In this document: in pieces, positions 35,804 to 42,299 of the stretch
How the letters are laid out: the number at the start of each line of letters is the position of its first letter
How positions within the stretch are numbered: the stretch's first letter is position 1
Assembly (NCBI GenBank): GCA_009840575.1
Contig: VXNO01000134.1
Location: forward strand, 1-42,299
Reading direction: 5' to 3'
Length of the DNA stretch: 42,299 nucleotides
DNA from: Chloroflexota bacterium
Lineage (GTDB): Bacteria; Chloroflexota; Anaerolineae; Aggregatilineales; Phototrophicaceae
Notes under the pieces: model-generated
Database searches by the model: none
What the model was told of the DNA's origin: nothing
What the model saw: only the letters and a program-made list of their open reading frames with translations
Translations under genes and position numbers: made by a program

Positions 35804-37513
35804 TTACTTGAGAAATAGATCGACAACTTCAAATCGTTCGACATCGACCAGCCCATGGTCGGTCAGCTTCAGCCGCGGGATGACCTCCAAACCCATGAAG
35901 CTCATCACCATGAAGGGGTCGGGCAGAGGGCTGCCTAAGAGTTGCGCCGCGCGAGTCATCGTAGCGTAGTCGGCGCGCACCTGTTCAATCGGCGCTTCAC
36001 TCAGCAAGCCCGCCACCGGCAGCGGCAAACTCGCCAGGATGCGCTCGCCCTCCGCCGCGACCAAGCCGCCGCCCAGCTTTTCCAATGCCAAAGCCGCCGC
36101 GCGCATGCTGCTATCGTCGACGCCGATGACCGCCAGGTTATGATGGTCGTGGGCGACTGTGCCAGCGATAGCGCCCTGTTGCAAGCCAAAGCCCTTGATA
36201 AAGCCCAAGCCGATTTTGCCGCTGGCATGGTGCCGCTCGATCATGGCGAACTTCAATATATCGCGCTCGGTATCGCTGACGGCGCAGCCCGCCACAATCC
36301 TGGCGCGTTCGACCAAGTGCTGCGTATAGACCTGATCCAGCACCTTGCCGATGACGCGGATTTTCTCGCCGCGTGCCGGGATGGTGAAATCGAGTGAATC
36401 GCCCCTGATATTGACGGTGCTGGGCAGGTCGATTTTTCGCGCTGGCGGACGGTTGCTGGCCATGCGTCCATCTTCCGCCACCAGCTCGCCGCCGCGATAT
36501 ACCTGCTGGGCATGGAAATCATACAGGTCAGGCACGACCAGCAGGTCAGCATAGCGACCGGGCGTTACCGCGCCGTATTTTCGCAAGCCAAAATGCCGGG
36601 CGGTATTGTAGCTGCCCATGCGGATAGCCATGACGGGGTCGATGCCGGCGGCGACTGCCTGGCGCAGCATGAAGTCGATGGAGCCTTCGTCGATCAGGTC
36701 GGCTGGGGCGCGGTCGTCGGTGCAGAAGCAGATAGCGCTGTGGTTTTCGGCTGTAATGAGCGGCAGCAGCGGCAGCAGGTTGCGCGTGGTACTGCCTTCG
36801 CGGATGAAAATCGTCAAGCCCAGGCGCAGCTTCTCGCGCGCTTCTTCCACAGTCGTGCATTCGTGTTCGCTCTGGACGCCCGCCGCCGCATAGGCATTGA
36901 GCAGCTTGCCCGTCATGGCTGGCGCGTGCCCGTCCAAGACGCGGTCTTTGAAGAGCGTCAGCTTGTCCAACATGCCTTCATCGCCCAGCGCCACGCCGGG
37001 ATAATTCATCAATTCCGCCAAGCCCGGCACCCAGGCATGGCTCAGCAGCGGCGCTAAATCAGACGCTTCCAGCTGCGCGCCTGCCGTTTCCATATGCGTG
37101 GCCGGCACACAGCTTGACGCCATGACAAAGATATTGAGCTGCCCGCCTTTGGCTTGCTCCAGCATATAGTGAATGCCTTCCATGCCCAGCACATTGGCGA
37201 TCTCATGCGGGTCGGTAATCACGGTAGTTACGCCATGCGGCAAGACCGCCCGCGCAAACTCTGGCGGCGTAACCAGGCTGCTCTCAATATGCACATGGGC
37301 GTCGATCAGCCCGGGCGTTACAAACTTGCCTGCCAGATCAACTTCCCGCGCGCCTTCATAGCCATCGCCCAGCCCCACCACATGCCTGTCATGCACGGCG
37401 ATATCGCTAGGATAAATCTCGCCACTGATGACATTGACCAGGCGGGCATTGCGCAGCGCCAGGTCGCAGGGCAACTCGCCGCGCGCCGCCGCCAAACGAT
37501 CAACTATGGACAT
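35804..37513 (-). CDS. ade: adenine deaminase
   Basis: 569 residues, the usual length of the two-domain bacterial Ade. It deaminates adenine to hypoxanthine, which the Mo hydroxylase could use. Metal and active-site motifs: GLIDAHVHIESSLVTP, TTVITDPHEIANVLG, SSCVPATHMET, ICFCTDDRAP and, in the C-terminal domain, GTVAHDHHNLAVIGV. GGAGG lies 7 bases before the ATG. It follows the 8-oxoguanine-deaminase-like gene by 15 bases, so folD, that gene and ade form one unit. Confidence 0.96.
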   Translation of the reverse strand: MSIVDRLAAARGELPCDLALRNARLVNVISGEIYPSDIAVHDRHVVGLGDGYEGAREVDLAGKFVTPGLIDAHVHIESSLVTPPEFARAVLPHGVTTVITDPHEIANVLGMEGIHYMLEQAKGGQLNIFVMASSCVPATHMETAGAQLEASDLAPLLSHAWVPGLAELMNYPGVALGDEGMLDKLTLFKDRVLDGHAPAMTGKLLNAYAAAGVQSEHECTTVEEAREKLRLGLTIFIREGSTTRNLLPLLPLITAENHSAICFCTDDRAPADLIDEGSIDFMLRQAVAAGIDPVMAIRMGSYNTARHFGLRKYGAVTPGRYADLLVVPDLYDFHAQQVYRGGELVAEDGRMASNRPPARKIDLPSTVNIRGDSLDFTIPARGEKIRVIGKVLDQVYTQHLVERARIVAGCAVSDTERDILKFAMIERHHASGKIGLGFIKGFGLQQGAIAGTVAHDHHNLAVIGVDDSSMRAAALALEKLGGGLVAAEGERILASLPLPVAGLLSEAPIEQVRADYATMTRAAQLLGSPLPDPFMVMSFMGLEVIPRLKLTDHGLVDVERFEVVDLFLK

Positions 37514-37528
37514 AAGGCTGCCTCCAAA

Positions 37529-38878
37529 TCAGCTCTCGCCGCGAATCAACTGCATGGACAGCGTGTTGTGCGCCGCTACTAGGCCGGGCACATCAACCGT
37601 CAGCAGCTGGCCATCTTCGACGATGACGCGCCCGTTGATGATGGACAGGTCGACGCGCTGCGGCTGACAGAATACCAGCGCCGCCAGCGGGTCGTTCAGC
37701 GCGCCAGCCAAAGCGATATCGTCCAGCCGAAAGGCGACTATATCTCCGGACATGCCCGGCGCAAGGCTGCCGACATCGTCCCGCCCCAGCACGTGCGCGC
37801 CACCACGGGTCGCCACTGCCAGCGCCTCGCGAGCCGACAAAGCAGCCGCTCCGCCCAAGACGCGCTGCAAGAGCATGGCTTGTCGCGCCTCGCCCAGCAG
37901 GTGCCCGCTGTCGTTAGAAGCCGAGCCATCCACGCCCAGCCCGACGGGCACGCCACAATCCAGCATCTGCCGCACTGGCGCAATGCCCGAAGCCAGGCGC
38001 ATATTCGAAGACGGGCAATGACAAACGCCGGTGCCGGTGCGCGCGAAGAGGTCGATGGCGGCGCTATCCAGCTTGACGCAGTGCGCGTGCCAGACATCAT
38101 CGCCGACCCAGCCGACGGCTTCGGCATAATCGCCAGGCAACATGCCAAAGCGCTCCAGGCTGTAAGCGACATCATCATCGGTCTCAGCCAGGTGCGTGTG
38201 CAGCTGCACGCCATAGGCTCTCGCCAGGGCGGCTGATTCGCGCATGAGGTCGACGGACACGCTGAACGGCGAGCAGGGCGCGGCTACGATTTGCAGCATG
38301 GATTGGGGCGCGGGGTCATGCCAGGTTTCGATGACGCGCCGCGTATCGCGCAGGATGTCTTCTTCGCGCTCCACCAGATGGTCGGGTGGCAAGCCGCCGT
38401 GGCCTTCGCCGACGCTCATGCTGCCGCGCGCGGCATGAAAGCGAATGCCAATCTCCTGCGCGGCACGGATCTCGTCTTCAAGTTGGACATCGTTGGGGAA
38501 AACATAATGGTGGTCGCTGGCGCTTGTGCAGCCGGAGAGCAGCAACTCCGCCATCGCCAGTTTTGCCGCCGTATACACATGCTGGGAGCGCATCCGCCCC
38601 CAAATCGGGTAACAAGCGCGCAGCCAATCGAAGAGATCGCCCTGCTGGGCAAAGACGCGCGTCAGGCTTTGATACATATGATGGTGCGTATTGACCAGTC
38701 CGGGCAAGACTACATGCCGCGACAAGTCGATGACGCGGTCAGCAGTCGCCGGCGCTTCGCCCGTGCCCAGCTCGGCAATGACTTTGCCGCGCAGGAGCAA
38801 CCAGGCATCGTCCAGCTCGCGCCGCTCAGAATCCATCGTGGCCAGCCGCTGGATATTTTTGAGCAGCAGCGTCTTCAT
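37529..38878 (-). CDS. 8-oxoguanine deaminase-like amidohydrolase
   Basis: 449 residues, ATZ/TRZ amidohydrolase fold. Ligands: VNTHHHMYQSLTR, LHTHLAETDDD, VWHAHCVKLD and LGVDGSASNDSGH. CPSSNMRLASGIAPVRQM is the segment that distinguishes the 8-oxoguanine deaminase / hydroxydechloroatrazine ethylaminohydrolase branch. In catabolic loci this branch usually turns 8-oxoguanine into urate, or deaminates isocytosine-like compounds. Either fits the purine setting here. Its ATG overlaps the folD stop (ATGA). Confidence 0.82.
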   Translation of the reverse strand: MKTLLLKNIQRLATMDSERRELDDAWLLLRGKVIAELGTGEAPATADRVIDLSRHVVLPGLVNTHHHMYQSLTRVFAQQGDLFDWLRACYPIWGRMRSQHVYTAAKLAMAELLLSGCTSASDHHYVFPNDVQLEDEIRAAQEIGIRFHAARGSMSVGEGHGGLPPDHLVEREEDILRDTRRVIETWHDPAPQSMLQIVAAPCSPFSVSVDLMRESAALARAYGVQLHTHLAETDDDVAYSLERFGMLPGDYAEAVGWVGDDVWHAHCVKLDSAAIDLFARTGTGVCHCPSSNMRLASGIAPVRQMLDCGVPVGLGVDGSASNDSGHLLGEARQAMLLQRVLGGAAALSAREALAVATRGGAHVLGRDDVGSLAPGMSGDIVAFRLDDIALAGALNDPLAALVFCQPQRVDLSIINGRVIVEDGQLLTVDVPGLVAAHNTLSMQLIRGES

Positions 38879-39744
38879 GCTTGCGCCGCCTTAAGGGTGT
38901 TCGCCAACAGCATGGTGATCGTCATCGGTCCGACGCCGCCTGGCACCTTGGTCAGCCAGCCGGCGACATGCCGAGCGCCCGCAAAATCCACATCGCCGAC
39001 ATAGCGGTAGCCTTTTTCGCTGTCTGGGTCGGGCACAGAATTCGAGCCGACATCGATGACAACCGCGCCGGGCTTCAGCCAGTCGGCTTTGACCATCTCA
39101 GGCTGGCCCACAGCGGCAACCACAATATCCGCCCGCCGCGTTACGGTCGGCAGGTCGACTGTGCGGCTGTGGCAGCGCGTCACGGTGGCATCGGCATTGG
39201 TGAGCATCAGCGCGATAGGCAAGCCGACGATATTGCTGCGCCCGATGACGACCGCTTCTTTGCCAGCGGGGTCCATGCCCGATTCAGCGATTAAGCGCAT
39301 GACACCAGTCGGCGTGGCTGGCGTGAAGGTCGGCTCGCGTCCGCGCATGCCCAAGAAGCCCAGGTTCACCGGATGGATGCCATCCACATCTTTGGGCAAG
39401 CCGATTTCACTCAAGACCGCTGCTTCGTCGATAGTGGCAGGCAGCGGCAATTGCACCAGGATGCCGTCAATGTCGGCGCTCTCGTTGAAGGCGCGCACCG
39501 CCGCTTCCACTTCGGCTTGGCTTGCGCTGGCTGGCAGGATGCTGGCGACGGAATGGATGCCCACCCGCTCACAGGCGCGCCGCTTCATGCGCACATACAT
39601 GGCGGAAGCGGGGTCATCGCCGACCAGCAGGACTCCCAAGCCGGGTCGCCTGCCCAGAGCAGACGCGGCTGCCTCCGCGCCCGTCCGAATTTCGGACTGC
39701 ATGCGCCTGGCGACTGCCCTGCCATCAATAATTACCGCTGTCAT
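38875..39744 (-). CDS. folD: bifunctional methylene-THF dehydrogenase / methenyl-THF cyclohydrolase
   Basis: 289 residues. It interconverts 5,10-methylene-, methenyl- and 10-formyl-tetrahydrofolate with NADP. Motifs: SAMYVRMKRRACERVGI (catalytic Lys region Y-x-x-x-K), GILVQLPLP, KDVDGIHPVNLG, VVIGRSNIVGLPIALML and the C-terminal VPGGVGPMTITMLL. GGAG sits 8 bases before the ATG. It leads the deaminase unit. Formate or formimino groups released in purine breakdown enter the folate pool, which may explain the placement. Confidence 0.97.
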   Translation of the reverse strand: MTAVIIDGRAVARRMQSEIRTGAEAAASALGRRPGLGVLLVGDDPASAMYVRMKRRACERVGIHSVASILPASASQAEVEAAVRAFNESADIDGILVQLPLPATIDEAAVLSEIGLPKDVDGIHPVNLGFLGMRGREPTFTPATPTGVMRLIAESGMDPAGKEAVVIGRSNIVGLPIALMLTNADATVTRCHSRTVDLPTVTRRADIVVAAVGQPEMVKADWLKPGAVVIDVGSNSVPDPDSEKGYRYVGDVDFAGARHVAGWLTKVPGGVGPMTITMLLANTLKAAQA

Positions 39745-39910
39745 GTCGCTACTCCAAAATTAGATTTTTCACTTTGCAATTCACACCGGGCGAGTTTCCA
39801 CCTCGCTCCTAGCCCTCTGTGGTGAATATGTTTTTTCGACTACCTTGCCTTGACTTATACACGCTGGCTATGGAGAATGCGCCGCGCCCTTGCTAGACTG
39901 GGAACATGAG

Positions 39911-39929
39911 TTTGACATACTTTGACATA
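39911..39929 (+). repeat. direct repeat TTTGACATA x2 before the guanylate-kinase-like gene
   Basis: TTTGACATA occurs at 39911-39919 and again at 39921-39929, a 10-base period close to one helical turn. It lies 16-34 bases before the GTG start at 39945, just before the ribosome binding site AAGGA (39931-39935). Each copy contains TTGACA, but neither has a good -10 at 16-18 bases, so it looks more like a tandem protein-binding site than a promoter. The 200-base gap 39745-39944 otherwise shows only the folD ribosome binding site. Confidence 0.45.
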
Positions 39930-39944
39930 TAAGGATAACACAGA

Positions 39945-40571
39945 GTGAGCGCATCGGAGAGTTTGCCAGGCGTCATTTTTGTGATGATTGGACCCGGCGG
40001 CGCTGGCAAAAATGCCATCATGCGCGCGGTTATCGCTGGCTCGCCCACTGTGCGGCAGCTTCCCACCGCGACCACCCGCCCGATGCGCGCAGATGAACAG
40101 CAGGGGCGCGAGCATCATTTTGTGAGTATGGATGGCTTCCGCAGGCTGCTGAGCGCGGGGCAACTGCTGGAATATCAGGAAGTCACGCCCGGCAAATTTT
40201 ATGGCATCCCGCGCCAGTTAGTGATTGATTGCCTGCGGACGGGTGAGGCGCGCATCGCCGATATTGAGGTCTTTGGCGCGCAGAAGCTGGCGGCGGCATT
40301 CCCGAACAACACTGTACAGATTTTCGTCACTGTGCCTGGCGCGAAATTGCAGTCCCAGCTAAACCTGCTGCGAGAGCGCATGCAGCGGCGCGCTGATGCC
40401 TTCACCGATATCGACAGCCGGCTGCGACGCGCCCAGGAAGTTGAACTGCCCTACCAAGACAAATGCGACCACATCGTCGTTAATGACTGCTTGTCCAGCG
40501 CGATCGAAGCAACCGGAGACATCATCGAGCGGGAATTAACGGCGCGGCGTTTGCAGGAGGCATCCCTATGA
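39945..40571 (+). CDS. gmk: guanylate-kinase-like protein with altered P-loop
   Basis: 208 residues from a GTG, with AAGGA 9 bases upstream. It resembles GMP kinase throughout: TATTRPMRADEQQGREHHFVSMDGF, LLEYQEV...FYGIP, ADIEVFGAQKL, DIDSRLRRAQEVELPY and DHIVVND. The P-loop reads GPGGAGKNA (16-24), with Asn23 replacing the Ser/Thr that normally follows the Lys and coordinates Mg-nucleotide. Either the protein tolerates this or it is no longer a true GMP kinase. Its stop overlaps the ygfZ start (ATGA). If no second gmk exists in the genome, this must be the essential enzyme. Confidence 0.8.
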   Translation: MSASESLPGVIFVMIGPGGAGKNAIMRAVIAGSPTVRQLPTATTRPMRADEQQGREHHFVSMDGFRRLLSAGQLLEYQEVTPGKFYGIPRQLVIDCLRTGEARIADIEVFGAQKLAAAFPNNTVQIFVTVPGAKLQSQLNLLRERMQRRADAFTDIDSRLRRAQEVELPYQDKCDHIVVNDCLSSAIEATGDIIERELTARRLQEASL

Positions 40572-41659
40572 CCGCCCTCGCGCAGTGGCACCAATCGCTG
40601 GGCGCGCGCCTGGCAGCCGACAACATTCCACTGGATTATGGCGAGCAAAGCGCCGAGCTGGCTGCGGCGGAGAACGGCGCAATTTTGTTGGATCGCTCGC
40701 ATGAAGGGCGCATCTTGTTGCGCGGACGCGACTGCTTGTCCCTGCCCAACCGCATGTCGACCAATGATTTGCTGAGCCTGTCAGCTGGCGAAGGCACGCC
40801 AACCATCTTCACCACTGCCAATGCGCGGATTCTATTTCGGGCGCTGTGTCTGCGCATAGACGCCGGGCTGCTGCTCATCAGCGAGGCGGGTCAAGGCGCT
40901 GCGCTGGCAGCTTATTTGCGGCGCAGCATTTTCTTCGGCGACCAGCTAACCATCGAAGACCAAACTGGGCAGACAGCGCAATTCGCCCTGCACGGCTCCA
41001 CAGCCACAGAGGTCGTGAAGGCGCTCTCCACCGAGGCGAGCGCGCTGGCAGTGCATGGCTGTCTGGAAATCGCCAGCGGCCTTGGCAAGCTCACATTCGC
41101 CCGGCGCAAGCCCATCTGTGGCCATCATTGGCTCCTCATCTGCCCGGCGGAAAGCGCGTCCAAGCTGCACAAACGGCTGCTGCAACTGGGCGAAGCGCGC
41201 CATTTGCTGCCTGCGGGCTCGCTGACCTACAATAGCCTGCGCATCCGCAGCGGCAGACCAGCCGGCTTGGAGCTATCGGCGGACTACTTGCCGTTGGAAG
41301 TCGGCTTGTGGGATGAAGTCAGTTTCAACAAAGGCTGCTACACCGGGCAGGAGATCATCGCGCGCATGGAAAGCCGGGCGCGACTCGCCAAGACCCTGGT
41401 GCGCGTGGCGCTTTCCGTTTATGTGCCGGCACCGGCAACCGTGCTGGTCGATGGCAAAGTAGCTGGCAGGCTCACCAGTAGCGCAATCGCGGCAAACGGC
41501 GAGCTGCTTGCGCTGGCTGTGCTGAGAGTGGCTTGCGCTGCCCCGGGCACCGCCTTAAAAGTCGGCGAAAACGAGCTTGCGGCGCGGGTCATCGACTATG
41601 CGGGCGCGCAGCCTTCGTTCATCACTGGCAACACAGAGTCGGCAGCCAAAACTGCCTAG
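40568..41659 (+). CDS. ygfZ: YgfZ/GcvT-domain folate-binding Fe-S maturation protein
   Basis: 363 residues. GcvT-like fold with the YgfZ signature KGCYTGQEIIARMESR near residue 256, containing the conserved Cys. An N-terminal DRSHEGRILLRGRDCL block and LRIRSGRPAGLELSADYLPLEVGL in the middle are typical. YgfZ homologues bind folate and help assemble or repair certain Fe-S enzymes. It overlaps the guanylate-kinase-like gene by ATGA. The proximity of folD on the other strand is consistent with folate-linked work. Its TAG stop shares a CTAG with the convergent gene. Confidence 0.9.
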   Translation: MTALAQWHQSLGARLAADNIPLDYGEQSAELAAAENGAILLDRSHEGRILLRGRDCLSLPNRMSTNDLLSLSAGEGTPTIFTTANARILFRALCLRIDAGLLLISEAGQGAALAAYLRRSIFFGDQLTIEDQTGQTAQFALHGSTATEVVKALSTEASALAVHGCLEIASGLGKLTFARRKPICGHHWLLICPAESASKLHKRLLQLGEARHLLPAGSLTYNSLRIRSGRPAGLELSADYLPLEVGLWDEVSFNKGCYTGQEIIARMESRARLAKTLVRVALSVYVPAPATVLVDGKVAGRLTSSAIAANGELLALAVLRVACAAPGTALKVGENELAARVIDYAGAQPSFITGNTESAAKTA

Positions 41660-42138
41660 CTCAATCCTGGCGCTGGCGAATCGAAGAAGAGCGCCCACCA
41701 CAGCTGCCAGTTTTCGGGCTTGGGCGCGGTCGTCTCAAAAGCCACCAGGCTGGTTGAGGCGCTACCCGCGCTGCTTTCGCTGGCGATGCCTTTGGGTATA
41801 ATCAAGACTTCGCCTTCGCGGATCATCTTGCCATCATCGCGCGCCCAGGTATCGACATAGGCATCGCTCTTCACATAGTCCAACTGGGCGAGCAAGCGCT
41901 CTTGCTCGGCTTGCAAATCAGCGATTTCCGCCTTAAATTGAGCATGGATGCGCCCCAGGTCGCGGTCCAGGTTGATGCGACCACTGAAGTTGAGGATGAG
42001 CACCAAGCCCAGCGCCAGCACAACCGCCAGCATCACCTGCACGCTGGTCAGGCGCTTCCAGCCGGGCGCTGGCTGCTCGGGGGGCTCTGCGTTGGTCGGC
42101 TCTGCCAGCCCCGCGCTCACACTGGTGCTTTCACTCAT
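41656..42138 (-). CDS. DivIC/FtsB-like septum formation protein
   Basis: 160 residues from the ATG at 42138; other in-frame ATGs at 42150 and upstream are possible and the start is uncertain. A short Pro/Glu-rich cytoplasmic tail precedes one membrane helix (about 34-53, VMLAVVLALGLVLILNF). A coiled-coil stretch (INLDRDLGRIHAQFKAEIADLQAEQERLLAQLDYVKSD, in parts) and a YVDTWARDDGKMIREGEVLIIP segment follow, the pattern of the DivIC/FtsB family that links cell division proteins. The C-terminal tail WQLWWALFF is unusual. The gene lies downstream of a tRNA gene with a terminator in between. Confidence 0.78.
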   Translation of the reverse strand: MSESTSVSAGLAEPTNAEPPEQPAPGWKRLTSVQVMLAVVLALGLVLILNFSGRINLDRDLGRIHAQFKAEIADLQAEQERLLAQLDYVKSDAYVDTWARDDGKMIREGEVLIIPKGIASESSAGSASTSLVAFETTAPKPENWQLWWALFFDSPAPGLS

Positions 42139-42207
42139 GCCTGTAATCATAGTGCAGGCGCGGAAACCTGCCAGCGCTTTCCTATGCAATTGAGCCGCCG
42201 CGCGGGG

Positions 42208-42235
42208 AAAATAAAACCCGACGCGGGAGCCGGGT
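42208..42235 (-). terminator. intrinsic terminator of tRNA-Leu
   Basis: On the minus strand ACCCG (plus 42231-42235) pairs with CGGGT (plus 42216-42220) around a 10-base loop, followed at once by TTTTATTTT. It begins 10 bases after the tRNA 3' end and separates the tRNA transcript from the DivIC-like gene. Confidence 0.6.
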
Positions 42236-42244
42236 CAAGAATGA

Positions 42245-42299
42245 TGCCGAAGGTGGGAGTCGAACCCACACTCCCCGAAGAGAACTACGCCCTGAACGT
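42245..42299 (-). tRNA. tRNA-Leu(CAG), 5' part outside the window
   Basis: On the minus strand the T arm GTGGG-TTCGACT-CCCAC is followed by the 3' acceptor strand CTTCGGC and discriminator A. The acceptor strand predicts a 5' GCCGAAG, the common tRNA-Leu start. A long variable arm (TCTC-TTCG-GGGA) marks a class II tRNA, and the anticodon loop TTCAGGG (plus 42290-42296) holds anticodon CAG. The 3' CCA is not encoded (TCA follows). The gene is cut by the window edge within the anticodon stem. Confidence 0.85.

Overview
The window is a gene-dense, GC-rich bacterial chromosome segment. It has no rRNA genes, CRISPR arrays, insertion sequences or phage genes. The gene mix points to a Chloroflexota (Anaerolineae-like) bacterium: an F1-ATPase operon without Fo genes beside it, coenzyme F420 biosynthesis genes, FnIII/SH3-type surface proteins, and many ATGA stop/start overlaps. 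This phylum assignment is inferred from gene content only. No intergenic stretch exceeds about 200 bases.

Left part (1-12.4 kb). The end of a FnIII/SH3-like secreted-type protein meets the minus-strand F1 operon atpA-atpG-atpD-atpC, which has a good sigma70-type promoter. Next to it, also on the minus strand, are an SDR-type Rossmann protein, a GNAT-like protein and proC. Divergent from these are fabF-fabH (fatty acid elongation). Then come a two-helix membrane protein and a purine nucleoside phosphorylase on the minus strand.

Middle (12.6-35.6 kb). After a plus-strand potassium channel with duplicated RCK domains, an unbroken minus-strand array of 19 genes runs from 35.6 kb down to 14.6 kb. 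In transcription order it holds: ygeY, ygeW (knotted carbamoyltransferase), carbamate kinase, threonine synthase, a GT2 glycosyltransferase, a fold-type II PLP enzyme, a small unknown gene, ssnA, NADPH:F420 reductase, cofE, a nitroreductase, cofD, cofC, an F420-type LLM oxidoreductase, a metallophosphoesterase, a fused FAD/[2Fe-2S] subunit of a xanthine-dehydrogenase-type molybdenum hydroxylase, an uncharacterised protein with nucleoside-phosphorylase-like motifs, the molybdopterin subunit, and a yqeC-type maturation protein fused to a MobA-like domain. ygeW, ygeY, ssnA, yqeC and xdh are the markers of the enterobacterial/clostridial 'selenium-dependent molybdenum hydroxylase' purine-catabolism locus. 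Here that locus is split around an F420 tail-assembly and F420-reduction module.

Right part (35.8-42.3 kb). Adenine deaminase, an 8-oxoguanine-deaminase-like amidohydrolase and folD form another minus-strand unit that feeds the same purine theme (adenine to hypoxanthine, 8-oxoguanine to urate) plus one-carbon metabolism. Divergent from it are a guanylate-kinase-like protein with an altered P-loop and ygfZ. The window ends with a DivIC/FtsB-like protein and a truncated tRNA-Leu(CAG) with its own terminator.

How it fits together (inference): nucleosides are cleaved by PNP, bases are deaminated by Ade and the guanine-type deaminase, and the base is hydroxylated by the Mo enzyme matured by YqeC. 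Later products are processed by SsnA, YgeY and YgeW, ending in carbamoyl phosphate and ATP through carbamate kinase. The most interesting item is the uncharacterised gene inside the Mo-hydroxylase operon (18292-20046).
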